Shown piece by piece: positions 33,441-46,269 of a stretch of DNA of 64,000 bases. Each line of letters opens with the position of its first letter. Positions within the stretch are counted from its first letter, which is position 1. The stretch is from Sipunculus nudus. Taxonomy: Eukaryota; Annelida; Sipuncula; Golfingiida; Sipunculidae. The notes below the pieces were generated by a model. It was not told the origin of the DNA, did no database searches, and was given only the letters and a program-made list of their open reading frames with translations. Location of the stretch: the NCBI GenBank assembly GCA_026874595.1, contig CM049318.1:4663741-4727740 (forward strand). The letters are read 5' to 3'. The translations under genes were made by a program, and so were the position numbers.

Positions 33441-33989
33441 CCTTCAATGTAAGACACTCACATTTAAAGCTATATCATGATAATTGATGTGAATTAGATT
33501 TTGGAAGGTATTTGCGGATAAATGCAGTAGCTATAGTGCGGTGAAAGATATTGATATGAATTGTGCAGAAGTTGCAGGTAAATTCAGTTTGCGTTAATAG
33601 CAGTTTAACTCATGAGTGTATAATCACCGTAATGTTTAAAGAGGTCAGAGGGTTTTTTTTGCGTCAATCACAGGATTAGAGAAAGGATTGTGAATAATAT
33701 GTCTATTGATAAAAATGTATTGATGAACTTAATGAATAACCTTGATTAATCATATTTAATTATCATTCTAATGATCTGTTGAATTATTCCCTGTGTGATA
33801 AACGGAGTTATCTAAAAACACACGTGTCCAAAGGTTACAAACTTTTACTCATATGGATGTCATAAAAGTTTCTTTTTTAGGTGGGAGGTTTAATGTGGTA
33901 CCGTAGCTACGTAGATGACGGCAGGGGACTTACAGAATACAAGAATACAAGAAGAAAAAAGGAGGGCAATCGAACGGAGGGCGGTAAAG

Positions 33990-34675
33990 TGTAACACCAC
34001 AAAAGACAACAGACAAACAGTGGAAACACAGGAGAACCCGTATTGTAATTATTCAGTGGAATATTCTCATTAACTGGAACTTGTTCTTTTTTGAACGCGT
34101 AGGACTATAAAAGTATCACATGCCCGATCTGGTTTGGGCTGCAATTATTATTTGAACTGTCATGGTGCTCACCAGGCCTGGTTTTGGACATTACTTCGCC
34201 ATTCTTTAAGGATGGACTTTTTATTACTGTGAAAGGCTCCTAGCCAGCCTCAGGAGCAGTACTCGCATTCATTCTCTGGAACTATGTGATATATTTCATG
34301 ATTTGGAGACACACCTACTTCACTTCAAGCTAAGTATTCTGTTTGTATAAATATGGGTGTCTCACTAGAAGAGACTTTTATGTATTCTTGTATATATTGT
34401 AAATAATGATTTGTTTATTATAAATATTATTATCATTTTACGAGTCTTTCTTTAGTTGAGTTGGTTGCGTATGGAACCCTGATGAAAGTTTAGTTACTCG
34501 TATTTATATAAATAGGGGCTCGTCCGGGATGATGGTAAACTTTGTGGCCCAGGGGATGGTGGGAAATTAAAAGCGGACCGAACTGTCTCGCTAATGAAGC
34601 TTGCTTTTCTAGCGAAGCGGTTGGAACGCCAGACATGTGCGCAACCGGTATGGGTTCGAATGAAATTCTTAAGAA
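33990..34675 (+). mobile_element. Possible LTR remnant, tRNA-Pro primer site and miniature-LTR fragment
   Basis: TAGGGGCTCGTCCGGGAT at 34513-34530 differs by one base from the tRNA-Pro primer-binding site used by murine leukaemia virus. Upstream lies LTR-like sequence with TATAAATATGGG (about 34348) and a TTGTTTATTATAAATATTA stretch. Downstream, GGTAAACTTTGTGGCCCAGG matches the internal segment of the intron-5 miniature elements. It then joins directly to the LTR interior (AAAAGCGGACCGAACTGTCT ... TAGCGAAGCGG ... GGGTTCGAAT). The left limit is a guess. Confidence 0.45.
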
Positions 34676-34744
34676 TAAAATACTTGCATAGGTTTTTCTT
34701 AGAATTTCTAACTTAATATGTTATTCAGTTTATCACTTAAGTTG

Positions 34745-35010
34745 AATCCCATAAGATTTATGCTTGTGACGTATAGTAGTGCATGTTCTTATGTGCGTCA
34801 GCAGTAACATTAAACAGAAATTCAAGCATTTCAGGCCAAGTACGGGCAACAATTCTTTGATCCCGCCCGAGCTGGATTATTTATTCATTTAAACCAGGAT
34901 GTATGTGATAAAAATGGATGAACTCATCAAATGGGACAAGAAATGGTTATAACATGGCATGAAACTATGGCGTAATTGATTTTCTATCTTCACTAGCCAT
35001 TTGACGGACG
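34745..35010 (+). repeat. Local interspersed repeat family member, start of unit B
   Basis: Contains AACCAGGATGTATGTGATAA, then ATGGTTATAACATGGCATGA and CTATGGCGTAATTGATTTTC. Confidence 0.6.
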
Positions 35011-36149
35011 ACAAAGTTAAAAAATCTCACCAACTGAATGAAATATGCATTTGCATCTTATGCATATCATAATCATACTGTCGTGTTAAAGTATGTGCAC
35101 CTTATCTTGTTCATAGGACATACTGTCATATGTTCATATGACAAAGTAACCTCTGTCAGTTCACTGAATTCTGTTTCCATATATTCAAGATTATATGTCT
35201 GCGAGGGAACATGCATTAGTACAAAAGCAGCATTAAATTAGAAGAGCGAGGTATCCTTATTCACATATGCTTTTTAGTTAAGAATGTAATGTAAATACGT
35301 TTTTTAATTCAGCAGGTTCCTGTGTCCAGTTACCACATATTTTTTTCAATGATAGTGTCTCTTCTAAGGGATTTTCCACTGTTTTTTTTAAACTAATCGT
35401 TTTATATATGATGTCAATTGATCACATTGAGTGGCCCATGCAACTTGACGCTACTCAAGTAAACGTCTGACTGCAAGGGCAAGCCACCTTTGTTACAATC
35501 GGTGACAACGATCATTTGATTAATGACTATTACAGAATATCTGTTTACACAATCTCACTGGGAAGGATTCTGAGAATAGGCGACACTATATTTTTTATGC
35601 GTCAGTTGAAACAAAAGTACACATGAAACGATCATTTGTGTTTATGAAGCGAAAGCACATGAATGTACTCTCATGAAACAGTGTTAGAATCTAAAATATA
35701 TTTCAGGTTAGTGGGTAGTTTTATAGGGCTTTCTTATCAGGATATGTTTATGCGTTCTGAGGAACAAAACAACAATTACAGTATTATTGCTCAAGGATTT
35801 TGCTTGCCTATGTGTGTGTGTGTGTGTGGGTGTGAGATTGGTATTGCCAGCATATATCAAAAGACATATAATGCCCGATCTGGGAAATATGACTTGAACT
35901 TTAGTTTGAGATACAGAGATGACTTGAGATTATCACATTCTAATCCCACATACAGCTCTTTAAAGTGACGCCTTTTTAAACAGACAAACTAGTATAGTAC
36001 TCTATCTAAAAGGCGTCACTCTTACATTTTATTGTTGTTCATACCATATTTTCCCTTGGCCTCAAAATGTTTTAAATTCAGACAATTTTTTTAATGTGGT
36101 GTTGTCACATGCTTGTGTACACTATATCTTAAGATACCAATTATACCAC

Positions 36150-36490
36150 CCGTACTAAAATAAACACAGATTACGTGTAACTAATGAGCAATGATTAATT
36201 GTACATTGTACGTCCACGAAGTCACGAAGTGCTTGTAAAACTGCGTAAGTATGCTGTCATGTGTGCATCAGTCATTAATTTAAACAGAAACACAGTATTT
36301 TTTTCTATAGAAAAAGCAATTTCTATTGAAACTCTCCATCTGGCATGATTATTAGATCGAACCAGGAAGTAGAGTGATTACAATAGAAGATCTGATCAGG
36401 TGGGGCGAGATATGGTTTTAACAAGACATGAAACCACGGCTTGATTGATTTAATATTTTGTAATGGTCATATGAGTACAGAGTTGATAGC
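36150..36490 (+). repeat. Local interspersed repeat family, long form, unit B
   Basis: Counterpart of 19575-19905; starts ACTAAAATAAACACAGATTA, core ACCAGGAAGTAGAGTGATTA. Confidence 0.65.
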
Positions 36491-36952
36491 AAAATCAGCT
36501 AATAATATTTACGTCTTAAATATTGCAAGGTTTATTATTTACAGTTTGCGTCCTAATGGTCATGCTCTGATCAAGTTAACATGGCTTCTTAATTTCAAAG
36601 TATGTTATTATAGTAAAATAACACTTTTGGCAGGGTAACTTTTGGTTTAAGGAATAAGTAGAGAAAAAAATATGTGAATGATGAGACGATACATAAAGAC
36701 AAATAAAAAAGACACGGTTTGTGCACCATTACAGGGAGAATTTGCAAAATATCTGCAATGTTGTAACATCATAACCGACGCGCCCATCATATCAAAACAC
36801 TTTCCACATGCTTTACTAGTATTATATCCATATTCGGAACTGATATATGACAGATCCGATGTTGAATCAGACACTCCAGGCTGTAAATGTCCTTTTCTTA
36901 TTTATATGAATGTGCGTGCATACACCCCTAAGCGGTGAAGCATGGAATTTAG

Positions 36953-37221
36953 GTTATCACACAACAGACCGCCTTAACCCATTCTGTCTCAACGCGGGCT
37001 CTAGGCAAAACACAATTAGTATTTTTATACTATGCTTATTATTCTCCTTGCGATTTATCGATAAATTGATGTATTCATCGGAGCAGGTGGAGCTATATGG
37101 TAATTAATGCCTCGGCTCTGTAAGAAGTAGATCTTATGAAAAAAAACAGCCTACATTCCTTAATCTCAAGAAGGTGTCAGATAGGGTGCTTTAGGGCGAA
37201 ACAAAACGTAAGACAACAACA
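36953..37221 (+). promoter_or_regulatory. Nearly invariant upstream block, unit B
   Basis: Counterpart of 20380-20645. Palindrome ATTTATCGATAAAT at 37053-37066. Conserved although the downstream gene B is broken. Confidence 0.5.
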
Positions 37222-37583
37222 AGCTTCTCTTTTCTCTTTATTGTAAATCGTTTAAATGCGATTCTATTTTATAGTTAACCATTTGTGTGTTCCTCACCTA
37301 CCCTCTGTATTTAAATATTAGATTGCATGCAGCCGTTATTTACAATAAAATATTTATATTACATGAATTGTTTTACAAATTATTTGCCTTTTCTGCAATT
37401 ATTCTCCATTAAGAAAGTTAGTGGACCATCAAGTTGTCATCCAAGGTATATGTTATCCTATATTTAACCTTTCGGGTTAATGTTGCAGACGCATTCGCAT
37501 AGCTCACAAACGTGTCAGGAGATTATTTTAACCAATCACACTGCACTTCGTTGTCTGCAAAAAGGGAATTCCTTATTTGGGAA

Positions 37584-37705
37584 TCACGTGATGTTTTCTG
37601 TTTATAATTGCAAGGCAACTGTTTAGGAGGCGTGGCCTACGGATTTTCCAGCATCACGTGATCGATACAGGTACAGTATAAAAAAGGCCATGCGCTGGAC
37701 ACAGC
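37584..37705 (+). promoter_or_regulatory. Core promoter of BRICHOS pseudogene B
   Basis: TCACGTGA E-boxes at 37584-37591 and 37654-37661, TATA box from 37677, same spacing as in A. Nothing visible disables it, so transcription of the pseudogene is possible. Confidence 0.65.
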
Positions 37706-38225
37706 TCACTTACAGAGCCACACTGCATCAAGACACCAGTCAAGGTATTCAAGTTTTATCAACATTTAATTTTTAGGGACTTATATAATGGCTAGAAATA
37801 TGTACTTTCTTAACTCTTTAAAGCAAATTGTTAAGGTACTTGTAGTAAATTTATTGTATAAATCTACTTACAGAACAATTGATCCGAGAAGAAAACGTAT
37901 GGCTTATTTAGGTGTTTTCTTTAATAGGCGTTAAGATCGCAATGAACGAATATTAGTTTAGAATTTGTAACTCCATTTAAAGCACACATTAATGCCTGCA
38001 ACTATGCTATACATGTATTTATATATGATAACAAATTTATAGGCGAAAGATTTTTTACATTGCAGAATAATGTAACAATTTAAAGATGGTGCCCATATTT
38101 CATTTAACAATTCATCTTCTGACTAGTTAAAGGGAAACTAAATTTGTTATTCAACTTTTTTCTGACTTTTTCATTACCTGGCAAATTTTGTTTTTCAGAT
38201 TCCCTACGGTCACAAAGCTGCGGTA

Positions 38226-41200
38226 ATGGCCTATCTTTCCACTCTCCTTGTCAACTTTGGCCGTCTTTTCTCGTGGAGCTTCTTTGCTGGTAGGTAAAGA
38301 TGTTTTACTTATGATATACTGATTATACGATCTTTTCATGGATTGCTTATTTCCGTAATTATTGACTGTTGATGTAAATACCATCGAGCATGTAAGCATT
38401 AAAATGTATGTAAATGAAGTTTGAACATATCAGTCATGAGATGGTAAATCATTTCATTCATGCATTTCATGTGAGAATAAAGAACTTATTTTAAGATGAA
38501 AAGTTTTATCAAGGTTGCCAGGAAAATTACTAGTTAATCTGACGTCATTATTACATGAAGTTATGTTTAAGCATTGTGTTAGAAGAAACCTAAAATATTT
38601 TTAAGGGATGACGAATTTCATTATTTGTAGCACCATTCCCTGGCCGTTACCGAGCAGGGGGAACACTTCACCCAGGAGACAGACATTGACACTGAGAACC
38701 AAGTGCTGTACGTCCATGTTCCTGCCCACAGACATCTCGTTGAGAGCAAGGTCATGTACGAATTCACCACGGTAAGAAAAGCTGTACTCAGTTGTTTGAA
38801 TAAAACTTTTTCATGCAGTGTTATAAACCCTTCATATTAGACTCTTTTGAGATTATTAACTAAGATATTAAGGAATAAAATAGGATGTGATTTATGGGAG
38901 GTTAATTCCCAAGATACATGTAGAAAACTTTCGAATTATATCATGTGGACTGGGCCTCGTCAAGCATGCATAGTCGCATAACTGCTAAAGATGAAAACAG
39001 AATATTCATAAAATCGATTGGCAAAAGGTATCACAAAACATTAATAATCTGAATGGAAAGCACAGTCTAATCTGAAATTGGTAGATGAATAAAACATGCA
39101 GGCTGTGAAATCAAACAGCAAACATGCGATGGCGATATCAGTTTTTCAAACTTGGAATTACTTTAATAACACTTTATGTAAATTTAAGCAGGTCCTTACA
39201 TTACCTTAATTGTGATCATCTGTTTATTCTCATTCCTCAAGGCCTGATTATGTTACAATTGCAGAAAATATTAAATCTGGTTACCCTTGTAAAAAACATG
39301 TAAATGTTATTTCCTCTTGACAACGACAGTTAATAAAAGTAATCAAGGGGAAAGATATAATCAGCACAACATAAAAGTGAACCAATTTTTTCTTTGAACC
39401 ACCGTTGATGTTGTCTTGTTAATCTTATATTAATGTGTGCATGTCAATGGAATCATCAAGTCAGCTCAGTGTGGGAGTCAGAAAATAAGAACAGGTTATT
39501 AGTAAGGACTCAGGCAGGTCACCTGTTATTCCTTTTCTTCTAATATATATTTACATTCCAGGGGAGAATACTTCGCTGCACTCCATCCATCCAGCGCTGC
39601 TACCTGAGCAACTTTAATACCTTCAAATTCCCGAACGCTACAACGATGCAGCAGACATAGCGTAACTTTGAGGTCAGTAGATCTGTAAATAAATATTTCT
39701 ATGACGCAACATCGCGTGTTTCTTAAAACAAGCAATTGACCGCTATACATACATACATACATACATATATGTATATAATCATTTGTTAACAGATTTGTTG
39801 AGTATGCCACATGAATTTTCTAAGAATAATCTGAAGATCAGAAGGGAAATAAATGCAGTCTTTGTTGAAACCAAATTGTTATCATCCACTTCTTTTCTAA
39901 ATGTATATCGATAGATGGACCCCGTGTCTCTATGCGCGTGTGTGTGTGAGAGAGAGAGTGCGGGATTCAACAAATTAATAATGTATCCGACGAGAGGGGG
40001 TGTGAGCATGTTCTGATGTATGTATGGTAACAACAAGCAGTGTACCGCTAGAAGTGCTCCTTACTATTTTCAGAATGGCAAAGCTACTCCCGAAGTGGTT
40101 GATACAGATGAGCAGGTGGTGCACCACAACATGGTGGTCACGGAGAAGATCACTGACCACACCATCCTCACTGAATCCATGTACAAGGCACTCGGAGACT
40201 ACAGCCTCTACCGAGAAGAGCCCATGCCACAAGGAGCTTACATTATGGAAGGTTAGTAAGAATACTACTTATTGGTTTATCCATTTTGATGTGTTTTATA
40301 CAGTCCCGTCAAACATCTCAAATTTACAGACCAATGCTACGCTTACCTTTCTTGGTAAAATAAAAGTGAATCTCTCTAATATAGGGTATAACTGGAAAAC
40401 GATGAAAAACCATTTGGAGTTTCGAATGTAATTCAATAAACGTCCCCACCACTTCCATTACTTTTTATTTAATGAATCCTATATTAAATCCCAATTTTAT
40501 CTAGTGTTATGGGTGACATAAAAGTGGACCGAACTGTCTCGCTAGTGAAGCTTGCTTTTCTAGCGAAGCGTTTGGTACCGCGGACTTGTGCGCCACCAAC
40601 ATGGTTTCGAACCCCGGATCGGCCCAGTATTTTCCCCTGAAAAATTTGTCCTCGTAACAAAATGGGGGCTCGTCCAACGTGACGGTAAACTTTGTAGCTC
40701 AGGGAATAAGCTCACCAAAGTGTGACTCCTGGGATAATTAGTCTTGTTCTGATTGCACAACGCTCTTAAGAGGGGTTGTGTTACGGGGTGACATAAAAAT
40801 CGGACCAAACTGTCTCGCTAGTGAAGCTTGCTTATCTAGTGAAGCGGTTGGTACGCCGGACTTGGGCGCCACCGACATGGGTTTGAATCCCGAATCGGCC
40901 CAGAATTTTCCCCTGAAAAATTTGTCTTCGTAACACTAGATATACATTGCCCAAAAATTTATCATCTTTACATATCATTATAATGAATTGAAATGTATAA
41001 ACATGTATTAATTTCACCTTTGCTTATCCGCTTCCCTTCTCCCGTGAAATATCCTATATCAGCGCAATTGATCAGTCGCAAATAGTTAAGACAACGGTTT
41101 GTCTGTTAGATTCATGTAACCAGAAACGGCATATTTTATGATAAGAAGCACACAAAAGAAGGGCACCAGGTTCAATTGGCTCCAATATCTCCGTGTCAGA

Positions 41201-41798
41201 ACGTTTTCCAGATTATAATGCACTGGTAAATTATCTGATATATAAGAAAAATAACAACGGCATGCAAAATTTGTATTTATTTTATAATTTTGTTAAAACC
41301 TTACGTTTTTTATGTTTTCCTTAAAGCGTTGATCAACTACATGTAAAGCACTAGATTTTGATCAGAAACTGATTATATTTTACTTTTATTTAAGCGGTCT
41401 TCTGTTAAAAGTGTTTTAAGACTATGTGGTTTTTCAAATATATTTTATTTGCCCTATAATATATTGTAGAAATTTAAAGTGAAATACTACCATTTCTGTA
41501 ATTTTTTGTACTCTATGTATCGTTTATCCTGTTTACAGGTACCGTGGACCTGACCAAGGCAAAAAGTCATCTTTCCAGGAAGAAACGCCAGTTTATCTAC
41601 TGTGAGGGTAACCAACAACCAGTGGTTCGTTACGCTCGCACCACGTCATATTGTACCTGCATGATGATGTGTCCAATTCCCGAGGATCTCAACCACTGCC
41701 GTGAGCAGCATCACACCGGGGATGACTTCTATCGCTGCATGTGCTGTCCCAGCGAAGTCACACCCCAGACTTGCAGCTTTGGCTGTATGATAATTTAG
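38226..41798 (+). pseudogene. BRICHOS/9-Cys proprotein pseudogene, gene B
   Basis: Exons align one-to-one with gene A: 38226-38289, 38631-38771, 39562-39672, 40074-40251 and 41539-41798. All splice sites are intact. Exon 2 is 64 nt instead of 69: a 5-nt loss after CTCCTT in the signal-peptide coding region shifts the frame and leads to a stop early in exon 3. Independently, exon 4 carries TAG at 39658-39660 where A and C have a Trp codon. Exons 5 and 6 remain open. The mature-peptide region has an Arg-to-Cys change (CTCMMMC), which would give a tenth Cys. Intron 5 lacks about 330 bp present in A and C (deleted near 41180) and carries the miniature LTR insertion. A duplicate that lost function rather than a processed copy, since introns are retained. 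Confidence 0.87.
40501..40939. mobile_element. Miniature LTR element (TRIM type) in intron 5 of B: LTR-internal-LTR
   Basis: LTR1 is 40505-40659, internal 40660-40778 and LTR2 40779-40935. CTAG target duplications are at 40501-40504 and 40936-40939. The LTRs start TGTTA and end CGTAACA. The internal segment (119 bp) begins AAATGGGGGCTCGTCC, a tRNA-Pro-type primer site at 40663, and ends in the purine-rich TTAAGAGGGG. No coding capacity. Each LTR contains an A-box-like TAGCGAAGCG and a B-box-like GGTTTCGAACCCC or GGGTTTGAATCCC with tRNA-like spacing. Copy A has the empty site at about 23970. Confidence 0.8.
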
Positions 41799-42093
41799 GG
41801 ATAATCGCTGTTTGTTCAAGAAAGTGAAATGATTATAGTTTAACCTCAGTTTTTGTAAAGAATCAGTTTAGTATACCAAAACAATGATAATAAATATTTG
41901 ATGTGATATAAATTATTTAAATTGTGATGGTATAATGTCAAGTGAAACCACAGTAATGTGTGGTTTTATAATTGTATGGAAATCTGTATACCTTTCAGAT
42001 TTTGTTCTAATGGCTATAACTGTTATGCTGTTATATTCCCCCGCATAACATGTATACTGTTATATACTGCATTGTAAAACCTTTGTCTGATTA

Positions 42094-42099
42094 AATAAA
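42094..42099 (+). terminator. Polyadenylation signal of pseudogene B
   Basis: AATAAA in the same 3' context as in A and C. Confidence 0.55.
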
Positions 42100-42794
42100 C
42101 TGAATTAATATTAAAATTTACTTGTGCCATGGGCGAATGTGTCATGGGCGAATGTATGTCTGTTGAAAGGCATCAGGTTATAGTTGGATAGTTATGCATT
42201 GGAAAGAGGATAATAGGTTAGACGTGGTGTGCTACTATACATATATTATTGAAATTATTCTGTTCTAACATCCGCACACCATAAAAACACTCCCCTTAGC
42301 AGCCGATCCTTGACTCTATATGATATTTACCAAATGCTAACAAATTTTCCAAACACAATCCATTTGCCTGTAGATATGGGATAGTGAATATTTTGTATGT
42401 CCAAAGTCTTATTTTCCTCTATTTTATTTTCAAGGGAATCAATGGCAAACTAATTAACAAGTATCTCTCTCAACTCAACATGTAATATGTTGATCCGCAA
42501 AGGCCAACCTTTTTCTTCACACTGCAAATACGAACTCTGCCTCTAAATGGTTCTTCCTTTTCTTTCACAGGAGGACTGTCTTAAGTAATAACAGATATTT
42601 GGTAAATTTCGAGCGCAACTTTTAGACAGAGAAAAAAAGAAGGCCCGTAATGGTGCGCCGACGGCCAAGGAAATACCAATCAGGCTGATTCTTATCGAGG
42701 CCCTGCATTCCTTTCATACAAACATTCGTTTGACTGCAGTGTCAAATCAAAACTTTATTATTTCATATGGAATTCAGTCAAATCCCTTTGTTCT

Positions 42795-42864
42795 CTACCG
42801 ACATCGGTTCGAAACCCGGATCTACTCAAAATTTTTGCCCCTGTGCTAAATGTTTCCGTAGCAA
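42795..42864 (+). mobile_element. Old fragment of the miniature LTR element, unit B
   Basis: CCGACATCGGTTCGAAACCC ... ATTTTTGCCCCTGTG ... TTCCGTAGCAA; orthologous to 26207-26271 and 60921-60990. Confidence 0.5.
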
Positions 42865-42882
42865 TATATACACATAATATTA

Positions 42883-43007
42883 TTGGGGTTTTCTGACTTT
42901 TTTCCCTTGCAATGCTGGATACTTCTGAGATGATACATATTTTTGGGGGTTTTCTGACTTTTTTCCATTGCAATGCTGGATACTTCTGAGATGATATATA
43001 TCTCAAA
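42883..43007. repeat. Two-copy ~62-bp tandem repeat, unit B
   Basis: GGGGTTTTCTGACTTTTTTCC, then TTGCAATGCTGGATACTTCT and GAGATGATA, occurs twice in succession. The same doublet is in unit C at about 61008-61130. Unit A has only a remnant near 26280. Confidence 0.75.
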
Positions 43008-44128
43008 TATTTTTCAATATAAGCCATAAACACAATTCTCAATGTTCAAAATCGTAAAATACACATTCATACTCATATTATGGCAGCTTTGTTTTACTGT
43101 GATATGGTTATATAGAGCAGTGCTTAATTAAATCGTAGAAAGGTACTATGATGACTTAGAAAAACCGGTCCCCAAGTAGGGCTAGGATCGCGGTTTGTGA
43201 AGTTAGCCATGCCGAGGCCGAAGCCTATACCATAGAAAACACATGCTTTTCTCCAATAGATTGCGAACTGTAATACACTCAAAATATGAACTGAAAAACT
43301 AATCCAAGCCTAATGAGAACGACAGAATTAATATTATATTTGTTGTATTTGTTATATTTTTTTTAAGTAAGACTTTATTTTGCATCAGATATTTTAACCA
43401 TATTAGACAAATGCAGTCGGCTTATTGTGCTTGAACAGTGTCATCATTGTGCTTCACCATTATCATCATATATTTAAGAATCTTTTCCCGTGTTCTTTGA
43501 TTTATACGAGGAAAGGATATTTCTCTTCAATACTGCCCCCCTCCCCCCCCCCCCCCCCAGCTCTGGATATAGTTACCACAAAGTGAATAACTCTTGATCC
43601 GCTTAAGGTTTAATAGGATAAGTTTTGAATATTTGCGATTTATTCATATGAAATGGTGACACAGTTTACACAATGTATATACTTTGCTGATCGACAGTTG
43701 TTCCACCCATTTGGAGCCTTTCATTAATTTAATTTTAAAAAAAAAACATGTTATTATAATATGTACATATTATTACTTCATGACATGGACTTTTCATATC
43801 AACTTACGTGATGAAAAGCTGGTCAATTTGTGTGGTTTAATTCATTGTGTAAAATTGCTCAAGTAAAGACAACCATAATAAATTCTATCTGAAGATTAGT
43901 GTCTCTTTTTCGGGATTTCCAGCTTCTCCTATTATGATCTTTTTTGTTGTAAATTAATCATATAAAATGGTCTCATGATACTTGACACTACTGTTTGTCA
44001 AAATGCGCGGGTACACTGCGTATAGTGCATTAGTCACAGAAATCAACCAAGAATATATAATCAAACAGTTTTACATGAGAGGTACAATGCGTTTAAACAT
44101 TCTTACTGGGAAGTAGTTGCAATTGTTG

Positions 44129-44129
<1 letters not shown>

Positions 44130-44168
<39 letters not shown>
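44130..44168. repeat. (TA)n microsatellite, unit B
   Basis: About 39 bp of TA; the counterpart in unit C is 62225-62280. Confidence 0.95.
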
Positions 44169-44171
<3 letters not shown>

Positions 44172-45384
44172 TGTCTGTGTGATTTATAATTTGTTATAAT
44201 TTAATTATATCTACACACAAAAATGTTTCCGATGAGAATTCCAAAATTAAATAAATAAAAATATAAAAAAGCAAATAATAGCAGTAGAAAAATTTATAGA
44301 AATGTATAAATGTAAAGTTAAATTTTTGTATAAAAAATCATATACAAATAATATGATCGTGTTTCACTTACGATCAAATGTAAACTTTTTTTTATGGCTT
44401 ATTTGTTTTTATCATGAGTGGATATACAAATCTCGAAAATGTCTTGACCGTTAAAGCTTTGTAGGTTTGTGTGGAGAAACTGGCGAATGGCGTATTCTGC
44501 TTTCCATATTAACAATTTATATTCATTTTAGACTCCCTAGAGAAAAGCCTGGCTAAGGACCCTCCAACAAAACTGTACGGATCGACCCCTGTCCACCTGA
44601 ATAATGATAAGATGAAAAGACTGATAAGTCTTTGAACCATAGGTATAGTCTGAGTCAATGTTAGTTCATATTTTAGGAATTTTGACACCGCGGCAATCGC
44701 GCGTTATCAGCTGGACCGCCGAGTGATTTTAAAGAGGCATGCGTCTGACAATTGCTTTTCATCTACTAAGGTATATTGTGCCATATGTTAAGATTTATGA
44801 CAAATAAATCATATCTCAGTGCCTTCATTAGGAGCCCCAGCTGATTTTCGAGCGTCCCAAGGGAGAGGATATTTATCATTTTTTTTAAAGGATATGTAAA
44901 TTTAAAGTTTGTCGTATTTATGTATTTATCATATCCTTATATGATAAGGAATGCTGTCGTTACATGAATATTTGATTATAGCGAAATGTAACATTAAGTT
45001 ATCAGCGCAGTGTTTACATGACTTACTGGTTTGTTTGAGGCAGTTGGTAATGGTCAGTTTTGAACCTCCCGGCCTCAACGCCAGAAATTCGCGAGCTTCA
45101 TCGGACCCTTGGACCAGCAGAACTGAGAGTCCATGAGAGATTTTAAGTATCAGAGATTCTATCCCCCACAATCCTGAAAGTAGTGTAACTGTCGATTTTA
45201 TACGTAACAGAAAGTAACTGATCTTAAACCTACTGATTCGTTGTCTGTCAGCAATAATTTCATGCTCATCTGACGCACCTGTGAGGTGAATTGAGGCGAC
45301 AAATTAATGCCCATGTTATTTACCGCACAGGCACCGACCCCTTGAATCCATCCACCTATATAAATATAGGCAATTCTATTTCAA

Positions 45385-45535
45385 GCTGATATGTTTATTA
45401 ATTTAAACCAGGATGCCAGATGACAAAAATAGATTTCCTTATCACCTGGGACGAGAGATATTTATAACATGACATGAAACCATGGCGTGATTGGTTTGTT
45501 ATTTTTCACTGCTATGTAACGGACATACAAGGTTT
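45385..45535 (+). repeat. Local interspersed repeat family member, unit B downstream
   Basis: AACCAGGATGCCAGATGACA, then CTTATCACCTGGGACGAGAG and ATGACATGAAACCATGGCGT. Nearly identical to 63495-63650. Confidence 0.65.
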
Positions 45536-46269
45536 AAAAGTCATATATGATATATTTTTACTGTAGTATATGTACCTTGTCTTTTAAATGTGTTCGCATG
45601 ACAGAGAGACCTGTGTCAGTCCACTCACTATTGTTCACAATTTCAAGGTACATGTTCGCAGGGAATACGTATAAGCACAAAAGTAGCATATTACCCACCC
45701 TTACGTTTGGACGTCTGCCAACTTTGTCCTGTGACAGGTTTCTCTTGAGCTGAGCTAACTCATAGAATACATTGCCGCCGTTTCTGTAGGAAGGCCCTGT
45801 GAAAGACCCTTTTTCGCCTTTTTATATTTCTCACAATATTTTGGTTATATGAACACGTTAAATGAGAGTTATCAACACGTGCGATCTTCAATGGTTATGT
45901 CATACCGTGATTGATTTGCTATTTTGCTCTGGCCGTGTGAAGGACGGACGGGGTCAGTAACGAAAACAACTAGCATATTTGGTGTAACAAGATATCTTAT
46001 TCTCAATGTGTATGCATCGTATCAATGATGAATCTTGTCTTATATTAGAACTTTAAAACGGCAGAAAACGGCTCGTGTGTTATACTGTATTAATTTAAAG
46101 TATTAACATTTTTGATAAAGTACGATTTGTTAGTTTAAGGTAGGCGGGGCGAATTAAACAATGATCAATTCGAGGTAAATATGTTGTTTTATATCATATA
46201 ATCCAAAAAGAGGCATATAAAACACTTAGCCTACATACGAGAATATGGTCCATCAGGAACCGTATTGGA

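Larger units (their letters stand above)
17100..34700 (+). repeat. Segmental duplication, unit A (approximate limits)
   Basis: Blocks near 17290-17460, 19580-19900, 20080-25450 and 25550-32660 occur in the same order and orientation in units B and C. Unit A differs by carrying a Gypsy insertion (26762-29879) and a SINE (30614-31022) that B and C lack at those points. The edges are blurred by later insertions and repeats and cannot be fixed by eye. Confidence 0.65.
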
